DNA of 64,000 nt from Heracleum sosnowskyi (Eukaryota; Streptophyta; Magnoliopsida; Apiales; Apiaceae), in the NCBI GenBank assembly GCA_030848705.1, contig JAUIZM010000018.1:2852001-2916000 (forward strand), given 5' to 3'. The position numbers were made by a program, and so were the translations under genes. The notes beneath the pieces were generated by a model. It did no database searches and had not been told where the DNA came from. It saw only the letters and a list, made by a program, of their open reading frames with translations. Shown one piece after another: positions 1-12,709 of the stretch (its first letter is position 1; the number at the start of each line of letters is the position of its first letter).

Positions 1-74
1 ATGAAGAAAAGTGGAGAAGGAAAAAACTTTATAGGTTCCACAAAATCCTGTGTGCTAGCCCCTTTGAGTTTTAT

Positions 75-142
75 CGAAAAACCGAGTTCCCGTAAAATCG
101 GGTCATATCGGGTCCGGTTCGGTTCAGAACGGACCGAAATCG
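75..142. other. CpG-rich, dyad-rich core of the monomer
   Basis: All ten CpG dinucleotides of the first monomer lie here (at 75, 83, 91, 99, 109, 115, 120, 130, 135 and 141). The core also contains a CCCG/CGGG inverted repeat (89-92 with 99-102), a direct repeat of ATCGGGTC (97-104 and 107-114) and a GGTTC doublet (116-125). It recurs once per 179 bp across the window. For the whole monomer, 35 C and 40 G predict about 7.8 CpGs by chance, so CpG is not depleted. Its function is unknown. A protein-binding or nucleosome-phasing role is possible but not shown. Confidence 0.8.
111..135. other. Imperfect hairpin with a CENP-B-box-like sequence, once per monomer
   Basis: GGTCC (111-115) pairs with GGACC (131-135) and, past one bulged G, GTTC (117-120) can pair with GAAC (127-130), allowing a roughly 9-bp stem with a 6-base loop (121-126). 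The same stretch reads TTCG, four bases, A, three bases, CGGA (118-133). The mammalian CENP-B core motif is NTTCGNNNNANNCGGGN, so this differs by one extra spacer base and by A for G in the last block. The resemblance is seen; binding by a CENP-B-like protein is speculative. Variants with GATTC at 121-125 alter the loop but leave the stem intact. Confidence 0.45.
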
Positions 143-154
143 AATCTCATCAAA

Positions 155-162
155 TTCTAGAA
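155..162. other. TTCTAGAA palindrome recurring every 179 bp
   Basis: A perfect 8-bp palindrome containing an XbaI-type site in the AT-rich tail of the monomer. It is present in most monomers. It is lost where C157 becomes T (for example in the monomers starting at 16111, 17364, 28462 and 28820) or where AGA becomes AAA (16290, 19333, 61756). Digestion there should give a 179-bp ladder. Confidence 0.85.
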
Positions 163-358
163 ACTCATAGGGACATGATATGAAGAAAAGTGGAGAAGGA
201 AAAACCTTTCTAGGTTACACAAAATCCTGTGTGCTAGCCCCTTTGAGTTTTATCGAAAAACCGAGTTCCCGTAAAATCGGGTCATATCGGGTCCGGTTCG
301 GTTCAGAACGGACCGAAATCGAATCTCATCAAATTCTAGAAACTCATAGGGACAAGAT

Positions 359-3222
359 ATGAAGAAAAGTGGAGAAGGAAAAAACTTTCTAGGTTCCACA
401 AAATCCTGTGTGCTAGCCCCTTTGAGTTTTATCGAAAAACCGAGTTCCCGTAAAATCGGGTCATATCGGGTCCGGTTCGGTTCAGAACGGACCGAAATCG
501 AATCTCATCAAATTCTAGAAACTCATAGGGACATGATATGAAGAAAAGTGGAGAAGGAAAAACCTTTCTAGGTTACACAAAATCCTGTGTGCTAGCCCCT
601 TTGAGTTTTATCGAAAAACCGAGTTCCCGTAAAATCGGGTCATATCGGGTCCGGTTAGGTTCAGAACGGACCGAAATCGAATCTCATCAAATTCTAGAAA
701 CTCATAGGGACAATATATGAAGAAAAGTGGAGAAGGAAAAAACTTCATAGGTTCCACAAAATCCTGTGTGCTAGCCCCTTTGAGTTTTATCAAAAAACCG
801 AGTTCCCGTAAAATCGGGTCATATCGGGTCCGGTTAGGTTCAGAACGGACCGAAATCGAATCTCATCAAATTCTAGAAACTCATAGGGACAATATATGAA
901 GAAAAGTGGAGAAGGAAAAAACTTTATAGGTTCCACAAAATCCTGTGTGCTAGCCCCTTTGAGTTTTATCGAAAAACCGAGTTCCCGTAAAATCGGGTCA
1001 TATCGGGTCCGGTTCGGTTCAGAACGGACCGAAATCGAATCTCATCAAATTCTAGAAACTCATAGGGACAATATATGAAGAAAAGTGGAGAAGGAAAAAA
1101 CTTTATAGGTTCCACAAAATCCTGTGTGCTAGCCCCTTTGAGTTTTATCGAAAAACCGAGTTCCCGTAAAATCGGGTCATATCGGGTCCGGTTCGGTTCA
1201 GAACGGACCGAAATCGAATCTCATCAAATTCTAGAAACTCATAGGGACATGATATGAAGAAAAGTGGAGAAGGAAAAACCTTTCTAGGTTACACAAAATC
1301 CTGTGTGCTAGCCCCTTTGAGTTTTATCGAAAAACCGAGTTCCCGTAAAATCGGGTCATATCGGGTCCGGTTCGGTTCAGAACGGACCGAAATCGAATCT
1401 CATCAAATTCTAGAAACTCATAGGGACAATATATGAAGAAAAGTGGAGAAGGAAAAAACTTTATAGGTTCCACAAAATCCTGTGTGCTAGCCCCTTTGAG
1501 TTTTATCAAAAAACCGAGTTCCCGTAAAATCGGGTCATATCGGGTCCGGTTCGGTTCAGAATGGACCGAAATCGAATCTCATCAAATTCTAGAAACTCAT
1601 AGGGACATGATATGAAGAAAAGTGGAGAAGGAAAAAACTTTATAGGTTCCACAAAATCCTGTGTGCTAGCCCCTTTGAGTTTTATCGAAAAACCGAGTTC
1701 CCGTAAAATCGGGTCATATCGGGTCCGGTTCGGTTCAGAACGGACCGAAATCGAATCTCATCAAATTCTAGAAACTCATAGGGACAAGATATGAAGAAAA
1801 GTGGAGAAGGAAAAAACTTTCTAGGTTCCACAAAATCCTGTGTGCTAGCCCTTTTGAGTTTTATCGAAAAACCGAGTTCCCGTAAAATCGGGTCATATCG
1901 GGTCCGGTTCGGTTCAGAACGGACCGAAATCGAATCTCATCAAATTCTAGAAACTCATAGGGACATGATATGAAGAAAAGTGGAGAAGGAAAAACCTTTC
2001 TAGGTTACACAAAATCCTGTGTGCTAGCCCCTTTGAGTTTTATCGAAAAACCGAGTTCCCGTAAAATCGGGTCATATCGGGTCCGGTTAGGTTCAGAACG
2101 GACCGAAATCGAATCTCATCAAATTCTAGAAACTCATAGGGACAATATATGAAGAAAAGTGGAGAAGGAAAAAACTTTATAGGTTCCACAAAATCCTGTG
2201 TGCTAGCCCCTTTGAGTTTTATCAAAAAACCGAGTTCCCGTAAAATCGGGTCATATCGGGTCCGGTTAGGTTCAGAACGGACCGAAATCAAATCTCATCA
2301 AATTCTAGAAACTCATAGGGACAATATATGAAGAAAAGTGGAGAAGGAAAAAACTTTATAGGTTCCACAAAATCCTGTGTGCTAGCCCCTTTGAGTTTTA
2401 TCGAAAAACCGAGTTCCCGTAAAATCGGGTCATATCGCGTCCGGTTCGGTTCAGAACGGACCGAAATCGAATCTCATCAAATTCTAGAAACTCATAGGGA
2501 CAAGATATGAAGAAAAGTGGAGAAGGAAAAAACTTTATAGGTTCCACAAAATCCTGTGTGCTAGCCCCTTTGAGTTTTATCGAAAAACCGAGTTCCCGTA
2601 AAATCGGGTCATATCGGGTCCGGTTCGGTTCAGAACGGACCGAAATCGAATCTCATCAAATTCTAGAAACTCATAGGGACATGATATGAAGAAAAGTGGA
2701 GAAGGAAAAACCTTTCTAGGTTACATAAAATCCTGTGTGCTAGCCCCTTTGAGTTTTATCGAAAAACCGAGTTCCCGTAAAATCGGGTCATATCGGGTCC
2801 GGTTCGGTTCAGAACGGACCGAAATCGAATCTCATCAAATTCTAGAAACTCATAGGGACAATATATGAAGAAAATTGGAGAAGGAAAAAACTTTATAGGT
2901 TCCACAAAATCCTGTGTGCTAGCCCCTTTGAGTTTTATCAAAAAACCGAGTTCCCGTAAAATCGGGTCATATCGGGTCCGGTTCGGTTCAGAATGGACCG
3001 AAATCGAATCTCATCAAATTCTAGAAACTCATAGGGACATGATATGAAGAAAAGTGGAGAAGGAAAAAACTTTATAGGTTCCACAAAATCCTGTGTGCTA
3101 GCCCCTTTGAGTTTTATCGAAAAACCGAGTTCCCGTAAAATCGGGTCATATCGGGTCCGGTTCGGTTCAGAACGGACCGAAATCGAATCTCATCAAATTC
3201 TAGAAACTCATAGGGACATGAT
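359..3222 (+). repeat. 8-monomer HOR (1432 bp), two diverged copies
   Basis: Copy 1 spans about 359-1790 and copy 2 about 1791-3222. Monomers at 359/1791, 538/1970, 717/2149, 896/2328, 1075/2507, 1254/2686, 1433/2865 and 1612/3044 share diagnostic variants: the AGGTTCAG form at 538/717 and 1970/2149, G76A at 717/2149 and 1433/2865, and C130T at 1433/2865. The copies have private changes (for example a CCCC to CCTT change at 1791, G142A at 2149, a CGCG change at 2328, AAAATTGG at 2865). This makes them visibly more diverged than the HOR copies further right, suggesting an older duplication. Confidence 0.8.
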
Positions 3223-6200
3223 ATGAAGAAAAGTGGAGAACGAAAAACCTTCCTAGGTTCCACAAAATCCTGTGTACTAGCCCCTATGAGTTTTATCGAA
3301 AAACCGAGTTCCCGTAAAATCGGGTCATATCGGGTCCGGTTCGATTCAGAACGGACCAAAATCGAATCTCATCAAATTCTAGAAACTCATAGGGACAAGA
3401 TATGAAGAAAAGTGGAGAAGGAAAAAACTTTATAGGTTCCACAAAATCCTGTGTGCTAGCCCCTTTGAGTTTTATCGAAAAACCGAGTTCCCGTAAAATC
3501 GGGTCATATCGGGTCCGGTTCGATTCAGAACGGACCGAAATCGAATCTAATCAAATTCTAGAAACTCATAGGGACATGATATGAAGAAAAGTGGAGAAGG
3601 AAAAACCTTTCTAGGTTCCACAAAATCCTGTGTACTAGCCCCTATGAGTTTTATCGAAAAACCAAGTTCCCGTAAAATCGGGTCATATCGGGTCCGGTTC
3701 GGTTCAGAACGGACCGAAATCGAATCTCATCAAATTCTAGAAACTCATAGGGACAAGATATGAAGAAAAGTGGAGAAGGAAAAAACTTTATAGGTTCCAC
3801 AAAATCCTGTGTGCTAGCCCCTTTGAGTTTTATCGAAAAACCGAGTTCCCGTAAAATCGGGTCATATCGGGTCCGGTTCGGTTCAGAACGGACCGAAATC
3901 GAATCTCATCAAATTCTAGAAACTCATAGGGACATGATATGAATAAAAGTGGAGAAGGAAAAACCTTTCTAGGTTACACAAAATCCTGTGTGCTAGCCCC
4001 TTTGAGTTTTATCGAAAAACCGAGTTCCCGTAAAATCGGGTCATATCGGGTCCGGTTAGGTTCAGAACGGACCGAAATCGAATCTCATCAAATTCTAGAA
4101 ACTCATAGGGACAAGATATGAAGAAAAGTGGAGAAGGAAAAAACTTTATAGGTTCCACAAAATCCTGTGTGCTAGCCCCTTTGAGTTTTATCGAAAAACC
4201 GAGTTCCAGTAAAATCGGGTCATATCGGGTCCGGTTCGATTCATAACGGACCGAAATCGAATCTCATCAAATTCTAGAAACTCATAGGGACATGATATGA
4301 AGAAAAGTGGAGAAGGAAAAACCTTTCTAGGTTACACAAAATCCTGTGTGCTAGCCCCTTTGAGTTTTATCGAAAAACCGAGTTCCCGTAAAATCGGGTC
4401 ATATCGGGTCCGGTTCGGTTCAGAACGGACCGAAATCGAATCTCATCAAATTCTAGAAACTCATAGGGACATGATATGAAGAAAAGTGGAGAAGGAAAAA
4501 ACTTTATAGGTTCCACAAAATCCTGTGTGCTAGCCCCTTTGAGTTTTATCGAAAAACCGAGTTCCCGTAAAATCGGGTTATATCGGGTCCGGTTCGGTTC
4601 AGAACGGACCGAAATCGAATCTCATCAAATTCTAGAAACTCATAGGGACATGATATGAAGAAAAGTGGAGAAGGAAAAAACTTTATAGGTTCCACAAAAT
4701 CCTGTGTGCTAGCCCCTTTGAGTTTTATCGAAAAACCGAGTTCCCGTAAAATCGGGTCATATCGGGTCCGGTTCGGTTCAGAACGGACCGAAATCGAATC
4801 TCATCAAATTCTAGAAACTCATAGGGACAAGATATGAAGAAAAGTGGAGAAGGAAAAAACTTTATAGGTTCCACAAAATCCTGTGTGCTAGCCCCTTTGA
4901 GTTTTATCAAAAAACCGAGTTCCCGTAAAATCGGGTCATATCGGGTCCGGTTCGGTTCAGAACGGACCGAAATCGAATCTCATCAAATTCTAGAAACTCA
5001 TAGGGACATGATATGAAGAAAAGTGGAGAACGAAAAACCTTTCTAGGTTCCACAAAATCCTGTGTACTAGCCCCTATGAGTTTTATCGAAAAACCGAGTT
5101 CCCGTAAAATCGGGTCATATCGGGTCCGGTTCGATTCAGAACGGACCGAAATCGAATCTCATCAAATTCTAGAAACTCATAGGGACAAGATATGAAGAAA
5201 AGTGGAGAAGGTAAAAACTTTATAGGTTCCACAAAATCCTGTGTGCTAGCCCCTTTGAGTTTTATCGAAAAACCGAGTTCCCGTAAAATCGGGTCATATC
5301 GGGTCCGGTTCGGTTCAGAACGGACCGAAATCGAATCTAATCAAATTCTAGAAACTCATAGGGACATGATATGAAGAAAAGTGGAGAAGGAAAAACCTTT
5401 CTAGGTTCCACAAAATCCTGTGTACTAGCCCCTATGAGTTTTATCGAAAAACCAAGTTCCCGTAAAATCGGGTCATATCGGGTCCGGTTCGGTTCAGAAC
5501 GGACCGAAATCGAATCTCATCAAATTCTAGAAACTCATAGGGACAAGATATGAAGAAAAGTGGAGAAGGAAAAAACTTTATAGGTTCCACAAAATCCTGT
5601 GTGCTAGCCCCTTTGAGTTTTATCGAAAAACCGAGTTCCCGTAAAATCGGGTCATATCGGGTCCGGTTCGGTTCAGAACGGACCGAAATCGAATCTCATC
5701 AAATTCTAGAAACTCATAGGGACATGATATGAAGAAAAGTGGAGAAGGAAAAACCTTTCTAGGTTACACAAAATCCTGTGTGCTAGCCCCTTTGAGTTTT
5801 ATCGAAAAACCGAGTTCCCGTAAAATCGGGTCATATCGGGTCCGGTTAGGTTCAGAACGGACCGAAATCGAATCTCATCAAATTCTAGAAACTCATAGGG
5901 ACAAGATATGAAGAAAAGTGGAGAAGGAAAAAACTTTATAGGTTCCACAAAATCCTGTGTGCTAGCCCCTTTGAGTTTTATCGAAAAACCGAGTTCCAGT
6001 AAAATCGGGTCATATCGGGTCCGGTTCGGTTCATAACGGACCGAAATCGAATCTCATCAAATTCTAGAAACTCATAGGGACATGATATGAAGAAAAGTGG
6101 AGAAGGAAAAACCTTTCTAGGTTACACAAAATCCTGTGTGCTAGCCCCTTTGAGTTTTATCGAAAAACCGAGTTCCCGTAAAATCGGGTCATATCGGGTC

Positions 6201-6265
6201 CGGTTCGGTTCAGAACGGACCGAAATCGAATCTCATCAAATTCTAGAAACTCATAGGGACAATAT
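3223..6265 (+). repeat. 10-monomer period (1790 bp), partial second copy
   Basis: Monomers at 3223, 3402, 3581, 3760, 3939, 4118 and 4297 correspond in order to 5013, 5192, 5371, 5550, 5729, 5908 and 6087. Shared markers are GAGAACG near the start (3223/5013), ATCTAATC for ATCTCATC (3402/5192), G84A (3581/5371), and the paired CCAGTAAA and TTCATAAC changes (4118/5908). Beyond 4476 versus 6266 the correspondence fails, so the second copy is truncated or replaced by the 14-monomer HOR. Single private differences show that the copies have drifted slightly. Confidence 0.75.
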
Positions 6266-9200
6266 ATGAAGAAAATTGGAGAAGGAAAAAACTTTATAGG
6301 TTCCACAAAATCCTGTGTGCTAGCCCCTTTGAGTTTTATCGAAAAACCGAGTTCCCGTAAAATCGGGTCATATAGGGTCCGGTTCGGTTCAGAACGGACC
6401 GAAATCGAATCTCATCAAATTCTAGAAACTCATAGGGACATGATATGAAGAAAAGTGGAGAAGGAAAAAACTTTATAGGTTCCACAAAATCCTGTGTGCT
6501 AGCCCCTTTGAGTTTTATCGAAAAACCGAGTTCCCGTAAAATCGGGTCATATCGGGTCCGGTTCGGTTCAGAACGGACCGAAATCGAATCTCATCAAATT
6601 CTAGAAACTCATAGGGACATGATATGAAGAAAAGTGGAGAAGGAAAAACCTTTCTAGGTTCCACAAAATCCTGTGTACTAGCCCCTATGAGTTTTATCGA
6701 AAAACCGAGTTCCCGTAAAATCGGGTCATATCGGGTCCGGTTCGATTCAGAACGGACCGAAATCGAATCTCATCAAATTCTAGAAACTCATAGGGACAAG
6801 ATATGAAGAAAAGTGGAGAAGGAAAAAACTTTATAGGTTCCACAAAATCCTGTGTGCTAGCCCCTTTGAGTTTTATCAAAAAACCGAGTTCCCGTAAAAT
6901 CGGGTCATATCGGGTCCGGTTCGGTTCAGAACGGACCGAAATCGAATCTCATCAAATTCTAGAAACTCATAGGGACATGATATGAAGAAAAGTGGAGAAG
7001 GAAAAACCTTTCTAGGTTCCACAAAATCCTGTGTACTAGCCCCTATGAGTTTTATCGAAAAACCGAGTTCCCGTAAAATCGGGTCATATCGGGTCCGGTT
7101 CGATTCAGAACGGACCGAAATCGAATCTCATCAAATTCTAGAAACTCATAGGGACAAGATATGAAGAAAAGTGGAGAAGGAAAAAACTTTATAGGTTCCA
7201 CAAAATCCTGTGTGCTAGCCCCTTTGAGTTTTATCGAAAAACCGAGTTCCCGTAAAATCGGGTCATATCGGGTCCGGTTCGGTTCAGAACGGACCGAAAT
7301 CGAATCTCATCAAATTCTAGAAACTCATAGGGACATGATATGAAGAAAAGTGGAGAAGGAAAAAACTTTATAGGTTCCACAAAATCCTGTGTGCTAGCCC
7401 CTTTGAGTTTTATCGAAAAACCGAGTTCCCGTAAAATCGGGTCATATCGGGTCCGGTTCGGTTCAGAACGGACCGAAATCGAATCTCATCAAATTCTAGA
7501 AACTCATAGGGACATGATATGAAGAAAAGTGGAGAAGGAAAAACCTTTCTAGGTTCCACAAAATCCTGTGTACTAGCCCCTATGAGTTTTATCGAAAAAC
7601 CGAGTTCCCGTAAAATCGGGTCATATCGGGTCCGGTTCGGTTCAGAACGGACCGAAATCGAATCTCATCAAATTCTAGAAACTCATAGGGACAAGATATG
7701 AAGAAAAGTGGAGAAGGAAAAAACTTTATAGGTTCCACAAAATCCTGTGTGCTAGCCCCTTTGAGTTTTATCAAAAAACCGAGTTCCCGTAAAATCGGGT
7801 CATATCGGGTCCGGTTCGGTTCAGAACGGACCGAAATCGAATCTCATCAAATTCTAGAAACTCATAGGGACATGATATGAAGAAAAGTGGAGAACGAAAA
7901 ACCTTTCTAGGTTCCACAAAATCCTGTGTACTAGCCCCTATGAGTTTTATCGAAAAACCGAGTTCCCGTAAAATCGGGTCATATCGGGTCCGGTTAGATT
8001 CAGAACGGACCGAAATCGAATCTCATCAAATTCTAGAAACTCATAGGGACAAGATATGAAGAAAAGTGGAGAAGGAAAAAACTTTATAGGTTCCACAAAA
8101 TCCTGTGTGCTAGCCCCTTTGAGTTTTATCGAAAAACCGAGTTCCCGTAAAATCGGGTCATATCGGGTCCGGTTCGGTTCAGAACGGACCGAAATCGAAT
8201 CTCATCAAATTCTAGAAACTCATAGGGACATGATATGAAGAAAAGTGGAGAAGGAAAAACCTTTCTAGGTTACACAAAATCCTGTGTGCTAGCCCCTTTG
8301 AGTTTTATCGAAAAACCGAGTTCCCGTAAAATCGGGTCATATCGGGTCCGGTTAGGTTCAGAACGGACCGAAATCGAATCTCATCAAATTCTAGAAACTC
8401 ATAGGGACAAGATATGAAGAAAAGTGGAGAAGGAAAAAACTTTATAGGTTCCACAAAATCCTGTGTGCTAGCCCCTTTGAGTTTTATCGAAAAACCGAGT
8501 TCCAGTAAAATCGGGTCATATCGGGTCCGGTTCGGTTCATAACGGACCGAAATCGAATCTCATCAAATTCTAGAAACTCATAGGGACATGATATGAAGAA
8601 AAGTGGAGAAGGAAAAACCTTTCTAGGTTACACAAAATCCTGTGTGCTAGCCCCTTTGAGTTTTATCGAAAAACCGAGTTCCCGTAAAATCGGGTCATAT
8701 CGGGTCCGGTTCGGTTCAGAACGGACCGAAATCGAATCTCATCAAATTCTAGAAACTCATAGGGACAATATATGAAGAAAATTGGAGAAGGAAAAAACTT
8801 TATAGGTTCCACAAAATCCTGTGTGCTAGCCCCTTTGAGTTTTATCGAAAAACCGAGTTCCCGTAAAATCGGGTCATATAGGGTCCGGTTCGGTTCAGAA
8901 CGGACCGAAATCGAATCTCATCAAATTCTAGAAACTCATAGGGACATGATATGAAGAAAAGTGGAGAAGGAAAAAACTTTATAGGTTCCACAAAATCCTG
9001 TGTGCTAGCCCCTTTGAGTTTTATCGAAAAACCGAGTTCCCGTAAAATCGGGTCATATCGGGTCCGGTTCGGTTCAGAACGGACCGAAATCGAATCTCAT
9101 CAAATTCTAGAAACTCATAGGGACATGATATGAAGAAAAGTGGAGAAGGAAAAACCTTTCTAGGTTCCACAAAATCCTGTGTACTAGCCCCTATGAGTTT

Positions 9201-10561
9201 TATCGAAAAACCGAGTTCCCGTAAAATCGGGTCATATCGGGTCCGGTTCGATTCAGAACGGACCGAAATCGAATCTCATCAAATTCTAGAAACTCATAGG
9301 GACAAGATATGAAGAAAAGTGGAGAAGGAAAAAACTTTATAGGTTCCACAAAATCCTGTGTGCTAGCCCCTTTGAGTTTTATCAAAAAACCGAGTTCCCG
9401 TAAAATCGGGTCATATCGGGTCCGGTTCGGTTCAGAACGGACCGAAATCGAATCTCATCAAATTCTAGAAACTCATAGGGACATGATATGAAGAAAAGTG
9501 GAGAAGGAAAAACCTTTCTAGGTTCCACAAAATCCTGTGTACTAGCCCCTATGAGTTTTATCGAAAAACCGAGTTCCCGTAAAATCGGGTCATATCGGGT
9601 CCGGTTCGATTCAGAACGGACCGAAATCGAATCTCATCAAATTCTAGAAACTCATAGGGACAAGATATGAAGAAAAGTGGAGAAGGAAAAAACTTTATAG
9701 GTTCCACAAAATCCTGTGTGCTAGCCCCTTTGAGTTTTATCGAAAAACCGAGTTCCCGTAAAATCGGGTCATATCGGGTCCGGTTCGGTTCAGAACGGAC
9801 CGAAATCGAATCTCATCAAATTCTAGAAACTCATAGGGACATGATATGAAGAAAAGTGGAGAAGGAAAAAACTTTATAGGTTCCACAAAATCCTGTGTGC
9901 TAGCCCCTTTGAGTTTTATCGAAAAACCGAGTTCCCGTAAAATCGGGTCATATCGGGTCCGGTTCGGTTCAGAACGGACCGAAATCGAATCTCATCAAAT
10001 TCTAGAAACTCATAGGGACATGATATGAAGAAAAGTGGAGAAGGAAAAACCTTTCTAGGTTCCACAAAATCCTGTGTACTAGCCCCTATGAGTTTTATCG
10101 AAAAACCGAGTTCCCGTAAAATCGGGTCATATCGGGTCCGGTTCGGTTCAGAACGGACCGAAATCGAATCTCATCAAATTCTAGAAACTCATAGGGACAA
10201 GATATGAAGAAAAGTGGAGAAGGAAAAAACTTTATAGGTTCCACAAAATCCTGTGTGCTAGCCCCTTTGAGTTTTATCAAAAAACCGAGTTCCCGTAAAA
10301 TCGGGTCATATCGGGTCCGGTTCGGTTCAGAACGGACCGAAATCGAATCTCATCAAATTCTAGAAACTCATAGGGACATGATATGAAGAAAAGTGGAGAA
10401 CGAAAAACCTTTCTAGGTTCCACAAAATCCTGTGTACTAGCCCCTATGAGTTTTATCGAAAAACCGAGTTCCCGTAAAATCGGGTCATATCGGGTCCGGT
10501 TAGATTCAGAACGGACCGAAATCGAATCTCATCAAATTCTAGAAACTCATAGGGACAAGAT
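5550..10561 (+). repeat. 14-monomer HOR (2506 bp), two tandem copies
   Basis: Copy 1 is about 5550-8055 and copy 2 about 8056-10561. Rare markers recur at exactly 2506 bp: CCAGTAAA plus TTCATAAC at 5908 and 8414, AAAATTGG plus ATATAGGG at 6266 and 8772, and GAGAACG plus GGTTAGATTC at 7877 and 10383. Reading monomer by monomer I found no difference in diagnostic positions between the copies, implying a recent duplication. The upstream match stops before 5550 (5371 differs from 7877) and the downstream match stops at 8235 versus 10741. Confidence 0.85.
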
Positions 10562-12709
10562 ATGAAGAAAAGTGGAGAAGGAAAAAACTTTATAGGTTCC
10601 ACAAAATCCTGTGTGCTAGCCCCTTTGAGTTTTATCGAAAAACCGAGTTCCCGTAAAATCGGGTCATATCGGGTCCGGTTCGGTTCAGAACGGACCGAAA
10701 TCGAATCTCATCAAATTCTAGAAACTCATAGGGACATGATATGAAGAAAAGTGGAGAAGGAAAAACCTTTCTAGGTTCCACAAAATCCTGTGTGCTAGCC
10801 CCTTTGAGTTTTATCGAAAAACCGAGTTCCCGTAAAATCGGGTCATATCGGGTCCGGTTCGGTTCAGAACGGACCGAAATCGAATCTCATCAAATTCTAG
10901 AAACTCATAGGGACATGATATGAAGAAAAGTGGAGAAGGAAAAACCTTTCTAGGTTCCACAAAATCCTGTGTACTAGCCCCTATGAGTTTTATCGAAAAA
11001 CCGAGTTCCCGTAAAATCGGGTCATATCGGGTCCGGTTCGATTCAGAACGGACCGAAATCGAATCTCATCAAATTCTAGAAACTCATAGGGACAAGATAT
11101 GAAGAAAAGTGGAGAAGGAAAAAACTTTATAGGTTCCACAAAATCCTGTGTGCTAGCCCCTTTGAGTTTTATCAAAAAACCGAGTTCCCGTAAAATCGGG
11201 TCATATCGGGTCCGGTTCGGTTCAGAACGGACCGAAATCGAATCTCATCAAATTCTAGAAACTCATAGGGACATGATATGAAGAAAAGTGGAGAAGGAAA
11301 AACCTTTCTAGGTTCCACAAAATCCTGTGTACTAGCCCCTATGAGTTTTATCGAAAAACCGAGTTCCCGTAAAATCGGGTCATATCGGGTCCGGTTCGAT
11401 TCAGAACGGACCGAAATCGAATCTCATCAAATTCTAGAAACTCATAGGGACAAGATATGAAGAAAAGTGGAGAAGGAAAAAACTTTATAGGTTCCACAAA
11501 ATCCTGTGTGCTAGCCCCTTTGAGTTTTATCGAAAAACCGAGTTCCCGTAAAATCGGGTCATATCGGGTCCGGTTCGGTTCAGAACGGACCGAAATCGAA
11601 TCTCATCAAATTCTAGAAACTCATAGGGACATGATATGAAGAAAAGTGGAGAAGGAAAAAACTTTATAGGTTCCACAAAATCCTGTGTGCTAGCCCCTTT
11701 GAGTTTTATCGAAAAACCGAGTTCCCGTAAAATCGGGTCATATCGGGTCCGGTTCGGTTCAGAACGGACCGAAATCGAATCTCATCAAATTCTAGAAACT
11801 CATAGGGACATGATATGAAGAAAAGTGGAGAAGGAAAAACCTTTCTAGGTTCCACAAAATCCTGTGTACTAGCCCCTATGAGTTTTATCGAAAAACCGAG
11901 TTCCCGTAAAATCGGGTCATATCGGGTCCGGTTCGGTTCAGAACGGACCGAAATCGAATCTCATCAAATTCTAGAAACTCATAGGGACAAGATATGAAGA
12001 AAAGTGGAGAAGGAAAAAACTTTATAGGTTCCACAAAATCCTGTGTGCTAGCCCCTTTGAGTTTTATCAAAAAACCGAGTTCCCGTAAAATCGGGTCATA
12101 TCGGGTCCGGTTCGGTTCAGAACGGACCGAAATCGAATCTCATCAAATTCTAGAAACTCATAGGGACATGATATGAAGAAAAGTGGAGAACGAAAAACCT
12201 TTCTAGGTTCCACAAAATCCTGTGTACTAGCCCCTATGAGTTTTATCGAAAAACCGAGTTCCCGTAAAATCGGGTCATATCGGGTCCGGTTAGATTCAGA
12301 ACGGACCGAAATCGAATCTCATCAAATTCTAGAAACTCATAGGGACAAGATATGAAGAAAAGTGGAGAAGGAAAAAACTTTATAGGTTCCACAAAATCCT
12401 GTGTGCTAGCCCCTTTGAGTTTTATCGAAAAACCGAGTTCCCGTAAAATCGGGTCATATCGGGTCCGGTTCGGTTCAGAACGGACCGAAATCGAATCTCA
12501 TCAAATTCTAGAAACTCATAGGGACATGATATGAAGAAAAGTGGAGAAGGAAAAACCTTTCTAGGTTCCACAAAATCCTGTGTGCTAGCCCCTTTGAGTT
12601 TTATCGAAAAACCGAGTTCCCGTAAAATCGGGTCATATCGGGTCCGGTTCGGTTCAGAACGGACCGAAATCGAATCTCATCAAATTCTAGAAACTCATAG
12701 GGACATGAT
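9130..12709 (+). repeat. 10-monomer HOR (1790 bp), two tandem copies overlapping the 14-mer block
   Basis: Monomers 9130-10919 match 10920-12709 in order, including the GGTTAGATTC monomer at 10383/12173 and the AACCTTTCTAGG form with unchanged G54 at 10741/12531. The first copy lies partly inside the second copy of the 14-monomer HOR, so the 10-monomer duplication was superimposed on it. The match ends where 10920 and 12710 differ. Confidence 0.85.

Larger units (their letters stand above)
1..179 (+). repeat. Reference monomer (monomer 1) of the satellite
   Basis: Taken as the reference unit; the starting base is arbitrary because both array ends are outside the window. It has 75 G+C out of 179 (about 42%). 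Positions 1-74 are purine/A-rich and hold no CpG, 75-142 hold all ten CpGs, and 143-179 hold none. An NheI-type GCTAGC lies at 54-59 and an XbaI-type TCTAGA at 156-161. The main diagnostic variants elsewhere are: the 24-34 region (AACTTTATAGG, AACCTTTCTAGG or AACTTTCTAGG forms), G54A with a linked T-to-A change near 65, G76A, G84A, G122A, and the last codon-sized block before the junction (ATG, AAG or AAT). These variants define the monomer classes used to read the HORs below. Confidence 0.97.
1..358 (+). repeat. Two monomers preceding the first recognisable HOR
   Basis: Monomer 1 carries the AACTTTATAGG form. Monomer 2 carries the AACCTTTCTAGG form followed by GGTTACAC instead of GGTTCCAC. 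That TTACAC variant is common only in the first 9 kb and reappears at 29536, 33116 and 37770. I cannot align this pair in register with the 8-monomer HOR that follows. The array continues to the left of the window. Confidence 0.8.

Noticed and set aside
1..20. Window start at the ATG being a biological array boundary
   Set aside because: Monomer 1 is full length and in phase, and no flanking unique sequence is visible, so this is just where the window was cut.
1..179. Match to the Arabidopsis 178-bp or Brassica 176-bp centromeric satellites
   Set aside because: The length is similar, but beyond a short ACTCATA-type stretch I do not recognise sequence similarity. Only an alignment search could settle more distant relationship.
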